Positions 36,368 to 44,274 of a stretch of DNA of 64,000 nt are shown in pieces; positions within the stretch are counted from its first letter, which is position 1, and every line of letters starts with the position of its first letter. Source of the DNA: Hymenobacter volaticus (GTDB taxonomy: Bacteria; Bacteroidota; Bacteroidia; Cytophagales; Hymenobacteraceae); assembly GCF_022921055.1 (NCBI RefSeq), contig NZ_CP095065.1, forward strand, positions 124,001 through 188,000, written 5' to 3'. The translations under genes and the position numbers were made by a program. Under the pieces are notes generated by a model. It saw only the letters and a list, made by a program, of their open reading frames with translations, ran no database searches and was not told the DNA's origin.

Positions 36368-37189
36368 ATGAAGCCCGACTACTACACGGTCCATCCGGCC
36401 TTACAACCGTATGTAAGCCATATTATGGTTCTGCAGGTGCACCTATCCGGCCCGACCGACCACCGGGTTGCGCCTTTCCCGCCGACCCCGCAGCACAGTT
36501 TGCACTTCTATCCCGGCGACGCAACCCACTCTCGCCACGCAACCCATCCCTTCCTGGCCTTACCCGAGGCGACGATCGTGGGACCCCAAACCAAGAAAGT
36601 CGATCTGGCCCTGGGCGCTAACCACCGCTTTGTGTCGGTGGCCTTTCACCCCGGCGGCCTGTTTCAATTGTTGCGCGTGCCTCTGCACGAGTTGCGGGAC
36701 GTTCCCTTGTCGGCGGCGGAGCTGCTCGGCCCCGACATTCGGCGGGTCAGTGAGCAACTGCAAGCCACCCGATAGTCGCTGGAGATGAAGCGCCTGGTGG
36801 AAGCTTACCTGTTAACGAAGCTGCAGCAGGCGGCCCTCACCCCGTTTGCACAAGCGGCTCATTGGATGGTACACGGCGGCCATATATTCCCGATCGACCA
36901 AGCCGCAACCTCCGCCGGCCTGAGTGCCCGCCAGTTCGAGCGCAAAGCCCACGAGCAGCTAGGCTACTCGCCCAAGTTCTTTGCCCGCCTCATTCGCTTC
37001 TCGCAAGCCTACCGCCGAAAAGTGAACCATCCCGCGCAGCGGTGGACGTCCATCGCCTACGCCTGTGGGTACTACGATCAGATGCATCTGATCCGTGATT
37101 TCAAGGAGTTTACCGCTGCCACCCCAAAACAAGTAGCGCGGGCAATGCAGCAGGCTCCCCTAACGCTGCAAGACGAGCTGCGAATTTAA
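36368..37189 (+). pseudogene. AraC-family regulator split by an in-frame amber codon
   Basis: One frame runs from MKPDYYTVHPALQPYVSHIM (36368) to 37189, interrupted only by TAG at 36773-36775. The first part (135 residues) is the sensing domain: VPLHELRDVPLSAAELLGPD and IRRVSEQLQATR. The second part, in the same frame, resumes MKRLVEAYLLTKLQQAAL and holds the helix-turn-helix pair IDQAATSAGLSARQFERKAH and IAYACGYYDQMHLIRDFKEF. The whole would be 273 residues, the normal length and layout for Bacteroidota AraC proteins (compare 15126-15959). Unless the stop is suppressed or is a base error, the two halves are separate peptides; the second could start at ATG 36785 and give a free DNA-binding domain. 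Confidence 0.8.
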
Positions 37190-37263
37190 CCTGTCGTATT
37201 CGTACTATTTTGGCGGCAAGGCGCCGGCTACCTTCGCTGCGTATCCACTACTCCCCTGCGACG

Positions 37264-37722
37264 ATGAAAACTATATGCGCAACCGGTCTGCTTTTATTCT
37301 CTGCCACGGCTGCCTCGGCCCAACTCGACACGGTGAGCTACCCGCAGGAGCGCCAGCAACTACGCGCGCTCCTACACCGCTCCGGCGGCGCGGAACGTGT
37401 CTCCTGTTCCGATGATATCGTCGCCGTAGGGGCCAAGGGCGATATTTCGTATTCTGTGCCGCAGTGGCAAGCGGTGCAAGCGACCGGAAAGGTGGTGTTC
37501 AAGAGCGTGAAGCCCGTGCCGGGCAGCGAGATTATCCGGCTCTACAGTGGCACGACCGCCGTCGTGAACTGGCTGGCCGACGTGCAGCTCACCGTCGAAG
37601 GGCGCCCCGTGGCGCTGAAAGTGCGCCGGCTGGAGGTGTTCATCAAAAAGGAGACGGGTTGGTGTCGGGTAGCGGGTCAAAGAACCGAAGTAGATGAAAA
37701 GCTGCATCCGCTAACCCGCTAA
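37264..37722 (+). CDS. Secreted NTF2-like protein (DUF4440-type)
   Basis: Translation from ATG 37264 gives 152 residues with a signal peptide (MKTICATGLLLFSATAASA-Q). The mature part has the layout of NTF2-like proteins: an N-terminal helix PQERQQLRALLHRSGG, VSCSDDIVAVGAKGDISYSV, VPGSEIIRLYSGTTAVVNW and the final strands VALKVRRLEVFIKKETGWCR. The assignment is moderate. It lies 74 bp after the split AraC regulator on the same strand and may be its target. The open frame extends to 37210, but the signal peptide defines the start. Confidence 0.7.
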   Translation: MKTICATGLLLFSATAASAQLDTVSYPQERQQLRALLHRSGGAERVSCSDDIVAVGAKGDISYSVPQWQAVQATGKVVFKSVKPVPGSEIIRLYSGTTAVVNWLADVQLTVEGRPVALKVRRLEVFIKKETGWCRVAGQRTEVDEKLHPLTR

Positions 37723-38159
37723 GCCGGTGGCGTTAACGAAGGGAAACCAGCGCAGATCTACTTCTTTGGCGCCCCGTTTATCCAAAGCAGCCGAAAGAAG
37801 AGGAATTGGAGACAGCGGTGGGTGGTGGCTAGAAGAGAGATATAGTTGACGTTTCTTCCCCACTTGGCAGGGAAAACCGTCAGCGAGAGAGGGCCGTGCA
37901 GGAGCATCACGTGGCAAGAACAGATATGATCATAACGTACGGTTTCCTACGCGTTATTGAAGCAGGATAGCTAGTCTAGGCCCTTCCCTTTTCTCCCTGT
38001 TATTTCCCCACCCGGCTCTGGCCACGAGCATAGGGGAAGGTAGGGTGGTCCTGCGCGGAGAATGGCGCCGGCAACCGCTATTCACCAGCACTGAAGCGGG
38101 AGGTGTTTTAGAGCGGCCGCGCACCCACCTTCTTTCGCCAGGAGCTGGTAGGTGCGCAA
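37723..38159. other. Intergenic stretch between convergent genes
   Basis: No gene, hairpin or repeat of note was recognised. Confidence 0.4.
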
Positions 38160-38891
38160 CTAAATCTGGCCCATGCCGCCATCGACGAAGAGTTCGATGC
38201 CGTTCACAAAGCTGGCCTCCGCCGAAGCCAGGAACAGGACTGCGGCGGCTACCTCTTCGGGGCGACCCATTTCCCCGCGCGGAATCAAGGGGGCGATTTG
38301 AGCTTTAAAATCCGATCCAGCAGCGGCCATCAGGGGCGTATCAATAGCGCCCGGGCTCAGCAGGTTGACCCGAATGTGGCGGTCCTGTAAGTCGACCAGC
38401 CACCCCCGTACAAAGGCGCGGAGCGTGGCTTTGCTGGCGCTGTACACGCTATTGGCCGCATACCCTTTGATGGAGGCTATCGACCCATTAAGCACAACGG
38501 AGCCTCCCGTCGTGAGCAAGGGCAAGGCTTTTTGCACGGTGAAGAGCGTGCCGCGGACATTCAGGTTGAAGAGGGAATCGAAGAACGCTTCGCTAATCTC
38601 GCCCAGTTTGCCGAAGCCGGCCGCCCCGGCGCTGGCGAACAGAACGTCTATTTTGCCTTTTTCCCGCTGCACCGTCTCGTAGAGGCGGTCGAGATCGGCT
38701 AGGTTGGCTGCGTCGCCCAACACCCCCGTCACGTTGCGGCCAATGGTGCGCACCGCCTCGTCGAGTCTCTGCTGATTACGACCCGTAATGAAGACGTAGG
38801 CGCCTTCGGCCACAAATAAGTGGGCGGTAGCCAAAGCCAGGCCTGAGGTAGCGCCGGTAATAACGGCTACTTTTCCGGTGAGTTTTCCCAT
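38160..38891 (-). CDS. Short-chain dehydrogenase/reductase (SDR)
   Basis: From ATG 38891 (MGKLTGKVAVITGATSGLAL) the protein has 243 residues. The cofactor loop is TGATSGLA. The active site shows Ser in VVLNGSIASIKGY and the Y-x-x-x-K pair in YSASKATLRAF. NRxxx positions are typical (FITGRNQQRLDEA suggests NADP(H)). The tail EASFVNGIELFVDGGMGQI is the classical SDR C-terminus. It is cytosolic; the substrate is unknown. It is divergent from an HxlR regulator whose start is 193 bp away, a common pairing in which HxlR controls the SDR. Confidence 0.93.
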   Translation of the reverse strand: MGKLTGKVAVITGATSGLALATAHLFVAEGAYVFITGRNQQRLDEAVRTIGRNVTGVLGDAANLADLDRLYETVQREKGKIDVLFASAGAAGFGKLGEISEAFFDSLFNLNVRGTLFTVQKALPLLTTGGSVVLNGSIASIKGYAANSVYSASKATLRAFVRGWLVDLQDRHIRVNLLSPGAIDTPLMAAAGSDFKAQIAPLIPRGEMGRPEEVAAAVLFLASAEASFVNGIELFVDGGMGQI

Positions 38892-39083
38892 GATTTCCAG
38901 TTGCTGGTTTGCGTTGCGTGACGCTACTTGCACACTACAAGCGCTGTTCACAAGGCAAACTTCCGACGCGTGGGCAGGGCGGGCAAGTACGGCGAACTTA
39001 TTCGGCACCCGATACTTTTACCCCCTAGGGCGGATTTAATCCCTGTTCCCCTCCGACATCTTTTTCCTCAATTTGCTTTCCCG

Positions 39084-39452
39084 ATGTATCAGAAAAAAAT
39101 TGCCAACACGCTTAATTGCGGCTCCGTGCTCACCAAAGAAGTGCTGCACGGCAAATGGAAGTCGACCCTGCTGGCGGGTATTGCCCAGGGCATTCAGCGG
39201 CCCAGCGCGATGCAACGCATGCTGCCCAGCGCTACGCGGCGCGTGCTCAACGTGCAACTGAATGAGCTGGAGCACCATGGCCTGGTTAGCAAAACTATCT
39301 TTCCCGAGTTGCCACCCCGAGTGGAGTACCACCTTACGGAGTTGGGGCAGTCGCTGCTGCCAGTGATTGAGGTAATGGAGCAGTGGGGCAATGCCCACCG
39401 CATAGAACTGGAACACGCGCTGGCCAGGAATTTAGCCGAGCTGCCAGACTAA
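39084..39452 (+). CDS. HxlR-family transcriptional regulator
   Basis: From ATG 39084 (MYQKKIANTLNCGSVLTKEV) the protein has 122 residues. The winged helix-turn-helix of the HxlR family is seen in LHGKWKSTLLAGIAQGIQRP, RMLPSATRRVLNVQLNELEH and the wing EYHLTELGQSLLPVIEVMEQW. The Cys near the N-terminus is a common redox-sensing position in this family. The longer open frame from 38928 is not supported. It is divergent from the SDR gene and is its probable regulator. Confidence 0.9.
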   Translation: MYQKKIANTLNCGSVLTKEVLHGKWKSTLLAGIAQGIQRPSAMQRMLPSATRRVLNVQLNELEHHGLVSKTIFPELPPRVEYHLTELGQSLLPVIEVMEQWGNAHRIELEHALARNLAELPD

Positions 39453-40183
39453 TCAAGGGCAGGAAACAGCCTAACGCCTACAGACGGGCGTAATAGGATC
39501 ACTGTTTGTTCTACTCCTTCCATAAAGTCTGATAAAACAAAGGGGTATCGAACGTCAGGAGAGGCTAGTGAAATCGGCTCTTTACGGGCGAGTCGCCTTT
39601 TGGGGGTGCTAGGTAACGAGGCCCTTCACTTAGCGTTCCCTATCCTCTCCAGTATGCCAAGCTTGTTCTTCTTTCCCTACTCAGCGATAAACCCGTTGCC
39701 AGCAGCAAGATCTGTATCACTTCTAGAGCGCTCGTTTGTCCTATGTTCGCCTACCTGCCGTATTTGCGGCAACTGAGCAGGAAAACCTGAACCAGCTAAA
39801 AAGTCATTTGTAATGACAATATAAGAATCGGCCGCCGCTCCCCGGTGTGCGTAGCCATTCTCCCCGTTTCAGGTCGTTCGCCGACGCCTTTCGACAAGCC
39901 CGAATCCTTGCGTTGTAGCGCTTCACTTCAACGGATGGTCACTTTTGGTCGAGAGCCCTTCGCGTGCGCCAGGCGTAAGCTCTGTGCGAAACTCGCCCGT
40001 TCTGGTTCGATGGTTCGCCCACCGATTCCCTTCCACAATCAAACGCTATAACAGACTGCCCTCCCTTGAGGAGCTTTTTGCGTTTGATGCTCTTTTAGGT
40101 GAACGCGAACCTACTCTCTAGATAGTTGGTGCTGGTTGCTTCGAGCAAATAGAATTCTAATTAATCATGGCAATAAAATCGAT
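39453..40183. other. Gene-poor stretch with one copy of a dispersed repeat
   Basis: The segment ~39611-39740 is about 80% identical, in inverted orientation, to ~43555-43683. No intact gene is supported; an open frame at 39845-40051 has no features. Confidence 0.45.
39611..39740 (-). repeat. Dispersed repeat, copy A
   Basis: Read on the reverse strand, the segment runs from an ACGAGCGCTCTAGAAGTGAT element through GCTGCTGGCAACGG, TTTATCGCT, AGAAGAACAAGCTT and ACTGGAGAGGATAGG to GCCTCGTTACCTA. The same series, in the same order and spacing, is on the plus strand at 43555-43683. The first 24 bases also occur at ~34423-34446. Confidence 0.7.
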
Positions 40184-40609
40184 TCAGCCTTGTCGCTGCT
40201 GGTGCAGCAGCCACGCAATAGCCTCTGCTTCCTGCTCGAAATAGCGGTATTGCATGGGCAATTCGCGCACGGCCGTCACCACTGAAGCCGTGGCTAAGCG
40301 GGCAAACACATCCTCGGCCACAATGACGGCTCCGTAGCGATAGCCTCCCTCCTGCACCGTGCGTGGTAGCCACTGCTCAATCACATAACGCTGTTCGTCC
40401 GGCGTAAAGGGAGACATGCGGCGCTGATCAACCAATAAGCAGCCATCGCCGCGCCGCGCCATGAGTCGGGTGACGTGTCCAAGAAAGGCGTGAAACGAGT
40501 CAGCGACTCGCACACTGGATTGATACGTCAGACGGGCAAAGCCCAAGGGATCATCAACGACACGACCAACGGCATTTTCGTAGTAGATCCTATATGTAGA
40601 GTTTAACAT
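40184..40609 (-). CDS. STAS/SpoIIAA-like small protein encoded after the relaxase
   Basis: From ATG 40609 (MLNSTYRIYYENAVGRVVDD) the protein has 141 residues. It shows an alpha-beta pattern with FLGHVTRLMARRGDGCLLVD, QRRMSPFTPDEQRYVIEQWL and YRYGAVIVAEDVFARLATAS, resembling SpoIIAA/STAS-type proteins seen often in Hymenobacter-like genomes. The match is from memory of the pattern, not a search. The longer open frame to 40768 overlaps the relaxase 3' end and is not supported. It starts 59 nt downstream of the relaxase stop and is likely co-transcribed. Confidence 0.6.
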   Translation of the reverse strand: MLNSTYRIYYENAVGRVVDDPLGFARLTYQSSVRVADSFHAFLGHVTRLMARRGDGCLLVDQRRMSPFTPDEQRYVIEQWLPRTVQEGGYRYGAVIVAEDVFARLATASVVTAVRELPMQYRYFEQEAEAIAWLLHQQRQG

Positions 40610-40667
40610 ATAAAGTATAATAATTAAAATACTCAACTCAAAAACCGTACCCACATTCCTCCCATTA

Positions 40668-42320
40668 CTACATACCTCGTCCCCGGTCAGGATGCCGTTC
40701 GGTCCGCTGATGGTCGCGTTCCCGCTCGGCCGTACGCACCGCGCTGGTGCGGGAGGACTGGTGAGCATAGCTTTCTTCGAGCGTAACTTCGAGGGAGCGT
40801 TTCACCTTGTCAAGTGTGTGGCTGATCTGCTCAATCGTGTTCCAATCGAAGCGATAACTGACCCTCAATTCTATCCGTTCGTTCTCTGCTTTTCGAACTT
40901 GCCACACAGTTGCGCCCACTTTCTCCAAGTCTTGTTGAATCCGGTCGGCCTGCTCTGCGTCGCGCGCACCGATGATGGCATGCAATGCCCGCGGGTCTTT
41001 GGCTATCTCTTCCCGCCGCGCTTGTTCCTGCTCATCCTGCGTGCGCTTAACAGCCTGCTGTACACTTATCCACAATTCCTGCCCATTAGGTCGCAGGTCG
41101 GATAAAGGAAAGCGGGCCTGAGTTTGCGTATCGCGCACCTGAAGTTGCTCGTCCGCTGTTTTGTGGAGGGTATAGCCGCTTTGCTGAAGAATAGTACCGA
41201 CTTCTCCTCCATTGGTGATTGGCCCACGCAGGCAACCGGTGACTACATTCTCGGCCCGTTGCCGGCTTTGTTCGCGTTGCTGCTGCGCTCGCTCCAGTAG
41301 CTTCGGATTCAACGTGTCCCCCTGCACGGCAGCCATTAGTAAGTGGTCGACGCGCGTCGTCTGTTTGACGAGTTGCTGCTCTTTCTCAACTAGCTGCTGC
41401 GTTTTCTGCGCCAGCACGCTAGCTGTTTGTTGTTGCTGTTCCTTGCTCTTGGCTAGCTGCTTCTCCAGCACCCGTGCCCGGTCTAGTGCCAATGTATTCG
41501 CTGCGGCTATCGTGGCCACCTCGGCCAGCTTGGCATTGACAGCCGCCACCTGCTCGGCTAGGTAATGGTTCATGCGGGCTTGTTCCCGGTTTAAATACGC
41601 CTGCGGACTCAACTGGTCTTTCAGCTTCATGGGCTCTAACTCGAACGACTGGTAAGCCAGCGGCGCCGATAGTTCAGCCAATTCCTGTTGGGTTGTCTTC
41701 TGCGCGCCATAATGCCGGCGCACGTCCTGGTGAATTGCCGTGCTGTACTTGATTCCCCGTTCCAAACCGTGCGGTGCCATAGCTTGGGCATACTCGGTTT
41801 GCAACTGCCGCAGGCTGACTGGGCTGAATACATCGCGACACGAAAGCCGCACATCCGCACCTACCGGTTCTCCCTTTACCAAGCGAGGTTGGTTGGTAAT
41901 TGGCACCACTACGGCATGAATGTGCGGGGTGATTTCGTCCTGATGGAGAGTACAACTAACTACATTCTTGATGCCGAACTTGTCTTGTAAAAAGGCAATA
42001 TTGTCCTTCACCCACTGCGAGCCGCGGCAGTCCAAGGCATGCCCTTTAGCGTCACGTGGAAAGGCTTCGCTACTAGCCGTAAGCAACACCTCAACTGCGC
42101 GTACGGCATCCTTGCGTAGCCGCGGCAATTGCAACTCATTAATCCGCTCGGTTGCCAACTCCCAGTAGTTGCGCTGCCGGTGGTTTAGCAACTCTTCGTT
42201 ACGAGCAAACTGCAACGGGTCGGCATTGGGCGTATCCTGCCCCCGGTAATTATGCAGCGTCGCGCTTGTAGCCATATCCCGACTGGTGAGCTTGCTGATG
42301 CGCAGAATTGCGTACGCCAT
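40668..42320 (-). CDS. mobV: MobV-family relaxase (Pre/Mob)
   Basis: This 550-residue protein starts MAYAILRISKLTSRDMATSA, typical of Pre/Mob (PF01076). The metal-binding three-histidine motif is CTLHQDEITPHIHAVVVPI. The N-terminal ~220 residues are the relaxase domain. Residues ~250-400 are a long Gln/Glu-rich coiled coil (RARVLEKQLAKSKEQQQQTA). The C-terminal part is hydrophilic and ends in a basic tail. MobV enzymes nick oriT of mobilisable plasmids; no type IV secretion genes are in the window, so transfer would need a helper. A perfect 23-bp tandem array and a GGGCC/GGCCC hairpin (42347-42361) lie just upstream and may include oriT. Confidence 0.93.
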   Translation of the reverse strand: MAYAILRISKLTSRDMATSATLHNYRGQDTPNADPLQFARNEELLNHRQRNYWELATERINELQLPRLRKDAVRAVEVLLTASSEAFPRDAKGHALDCRGSQWVKDNIAFLQDKFGIKNVVSCTLHQDEITPHIHAVVVPITNQPRLVKGEPVGADVRLSCRDVFSPVSLRQLQTEYAQAMAPHGLERGIKYSTAIHQDVRRHYGAQKTTQQELAELSAPLAYQSFELEPMKLKDQLSPQAYLNREQARMNHYLAEQVAAVNAKLAEVATIAAANTLALDRARVLEKQLAKSKEQQQQTASVLAQKTQQLVEKEQQLVKQTTRVDHLLMAAVQGDTLNPKLLERAQQQREQSRQRAENVVTGCLRGPITNGGEVGTILQQSGYTLHKTADEQLQVRDTQTQARFPLSDLRPNGQELWISVQQAVKRTQDEQEQARREEIAKDPRALHAIIGARDAEQADRIQQDLEKVGATVWQVRKAENERIELRVSYRFDWNTIEQISHTLDKVKRSLEVTLEESYAHQSSRTSAVRTAERERDHQRTERHPDRGRGM

Positions 42321-42409
42321 GCTACTGAAAACTAGCAGTTACAGATCTCGCGGGCCAACACGGCCCTTAGCTAAGATAGCAAATTCATTGAATGCGTAGT
42401 GAGTTATAC

Positions 42410-42647
42410 ATTGAACGATAACGCCTGCTGCCATTGAACGATAACGCCTGCTGCCATTGAACGATAACGCCTGCTGCCATTGAACGATAACGCCTGCTGC
42501 CATTGAACGATAACGCCTGCTGCCATTGAACGATAACGCCTGCTGCCATTGAACGATAACGCCTGCTGCCATTGAACGATAACGCCTGCTGCCATTGAAC
42601 GATAACGCCTGCTGCCATTGAACGATAACGCCTGCTGCCATTGAACG
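42410..42647. repeat. 23-bp perfect tandem repeat array (10 full copies plus partial)
   Basis: The unit starting ATTGAACGATAACGCC and ending TGCTGCC is repeated without spacers from 42410 in steps of 23 bp. Ten copies are identical; the eleventh (42640) keeps only ATTGAACG. Because 23 is not a multiple of three, all three reverse frames stay open, giving artefact ORFs. The array is 90 bp upstream of the relaxase start. Iteron-like arrays in such places can be oriT accessory sites, centromere sites or promoters under repressor control. It is not a CRISPR because there are no spacers. Confidence 0.95.
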
Positions 42648-42995
42648 TTATCACATCTTGTTAGCACCCTTCCGAAGGAAGGTGTATACTATCTTCTAGA
42701 ATTGATTTGTTCAAAGGTGGGGTCACCCGCAGAAAAGCCAGCATGACTAGCATCATCTATTTGGTTAATTATTGGTAAATCGTTGGGATTGTAACCGGAT
42801 CAGCTAGTATAGGATTGGTTCACTGCTCACATAGGCGTGCGACAGATCGAGCGTGGTGAAGCTTACCTGTACCCGGCTCAGACGCAAGCACTCTTGCAAC
42901 GTTGAATCTACTAAGCATTTGCTCGACATGGGCGGCGTTACGGTGGGCGTTATTTACGGGCCGAATTGTATAAGCATGGGCATGCCGTGGGGCGC
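42648..42995. other. Stretch between the 23-bp array and the Fic remnant
   Basis: No gene recognised. The plus-strand open frame 42853-43101 overlaps the Fic remnant on the other strand and is not supported. Confidence 0.35.
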
Positions 42996-43268
42996 TGACG
43001 CATTCACCGCATCTTGTTCACCTAGCTGCAACTCGGCTTGGTACAATTCTTCATGGGTGGTGATGATGTTCTCTACCGCGGAACTGTCCTTGGCTACCTG
43101 AAACGGTAGCGTATCGAGCAAAATCCCCTCAGTGGGGATGGCGGCGGCAATGCCTTTGAGTTCAGCCAGCGCACGGTGCGCCGTGGCTAGCTTCTTTAGG
43201 ACGATACGGGTTTCCAGTCCTTGTGGGGGCGGAAGGGAGTGGGTTGCCAAATCATAGTGCTTAGGCGT
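42996..43268 (-). pseudogene. N-terminal remnant of a Fic-family protein (Fic_N domain)
   Basis: The reverse strand reads YDLATHSLPPPQGLETRIVL, KKLATAHRALAELKGIAAAI, LPFQVAKDSSAVENIITTHE and ELYQAELQLGEQDAVNAS. This is the Fic N-terminal domain, whose inhibitory or binding helix region precedes the Fic core in AMP-transferases. Downstream of NAS the sense is lost, and the HPFxxGNGR catalytic motif is absent. Upstream, the open frame extends through an unrelated inverted-repeat segment. It is a truncated remnant, likely cut by a rearrangement. Confidence 0.75.
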
Positions 43269-43294
43269 GCGAAAAGGCACGGCTAAGCACCCAC

Positions 43295-43373
43295 TGCTTT
43301 GTAAAGAAAATCGATTATTCTTTGCGAAGCGTCGGGCCTTATGGGAAGAAAAGCAAGTTTTCTTTACAAAGCA
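43295..43373. repeat. 79-bp segment with perfect 16-bp inverted ends
   Basis: TGCTTTGTAAAGAAAA (43295-43310) and its exact reverse complement (43358-43373) flank a 47-nt interior. The element sits just before the Fic remnant's first recognisable codons. It could be a hairpin or a very small MITE-like insertion. No target duplication is obvious. Confidence 0.55.
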
Positions 43374-43554
43374 CTCAAAGCCTGGTTGTGGCATTGTAGG
43401 AATACCTGTAATTGTTGCCGAACTCGCAGCACAAGACCTATTCGATCGAAAGGGAACAGCTAAGCCACCAGAAAGCTGCGAAAAGAAGCTTTTCTGCCAC
43501 TATATCCCCTGGTTTACCAATCTGAAAAGCTGGCGTGAGATTTCTGCAACCGCC

Positions 43555-43683
43555 ACGGGCGCCCTAGAAATGATACCCTTGCTTACTGCTGGCAACTAGT
43601 TTATCGCTAAGCAGAAAAAGAGAAGAACAAGCTTAGAACACTGGAGAGGATAGGTAGCGATAAGAAAACGTGCCTCGTTACCT
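43555..43683 (+). repeat. Dispersed repeat, copy B
   Basis: About 80% identical to the reverse strand of 39611-39740. It starts with ACGGGCGCCCTAGAAATGAT and ends at GCCTCGTTACCTA. Its first bases encode TATGALEMIPLLTAGN, which could be the end of a winged-helix tail of a Fic-type gene, but that is uncertain. From here to 44019 no gene is supported. Confidence 0.65.
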
Positions 43684-44019
43684 AATCTATCATGCAGAGG
43701 CCACAGATAGTATCGACGTATCCGAAATCACAACCTCGTTACGAGGTCCGATAAGCTTTTGGTCAAAGAAGCGCTACCTTCTTGATGAGTACAAATTATG
43801 TCCAAATTAAATATCATAATTTTACCAGGTCGTTTTTAGATAATATTAATAAACTTGTGTTATTACCCCGTTTCTTGTACAATGCCTATTTACCTCGGAT
43901 AACATTCAATTGCCTTGTTACCTATTATATCGATCATCTCCGTCAAACCGGCTAGTGTTTAAAGATCAGTTATCTCTAACTCGTTATAAGGTCCGATAAT
44001 TCTTACTTGCAGGAAGATT

Positions 44020-44157
44020 CTACAAGCCAAAAAACTTGGTGGCATGGAAGCGCTTGACGTCGTCTAAGCGGGCATAGCGCTCGATCATGGCGAGGGTCTT
44101 TTGCTTGGTCTGGTTCTTAAGGACCTTGTTGGACTGGCCCGCCTCGACGGCAAGCTT
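44020..44157 (-). pseudogene. C-terminal remnant of a tyrosine recombinase
   Basis: The reverse strand reads KLAVEAGQSNKVLKNQTKQK followed by TLAMIERYARLDDVKRFHAT and stops at 44020. It aligns with the tail of the intact recombinase at 57466-58425 (SKVMNQTKHKTSAMIRRYTR), including the catalytic Tyr in ERYAR. All upstream domains are missing. It marks an old integration event beside the Fic remnant. Confidence 0.75.
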
Positions 44158-44274
44158 TCATAAAAAATCAGTGAAAATGCGCGGTTACTGCTTGTTTGCC
44201 AACAACTTGTTTAGCTTTCGGGCCGGAGTGCCTGGTTATCGCTCACGGTACCCTCCCTCATTCTTATCCTTGCG

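Noticed and set aside
42410..42647. CRISPR array
   Set aside because: The repeats are directly joined with no spacers, and no cas gene is present.
42339..42667. Three overlapping reverse-strand ORFs of ~90-100 residues with internal repeats
   Set aside because: They are produced by the 23-bp tandem array, which is open in all three frames because 23 is not a multiple of three.
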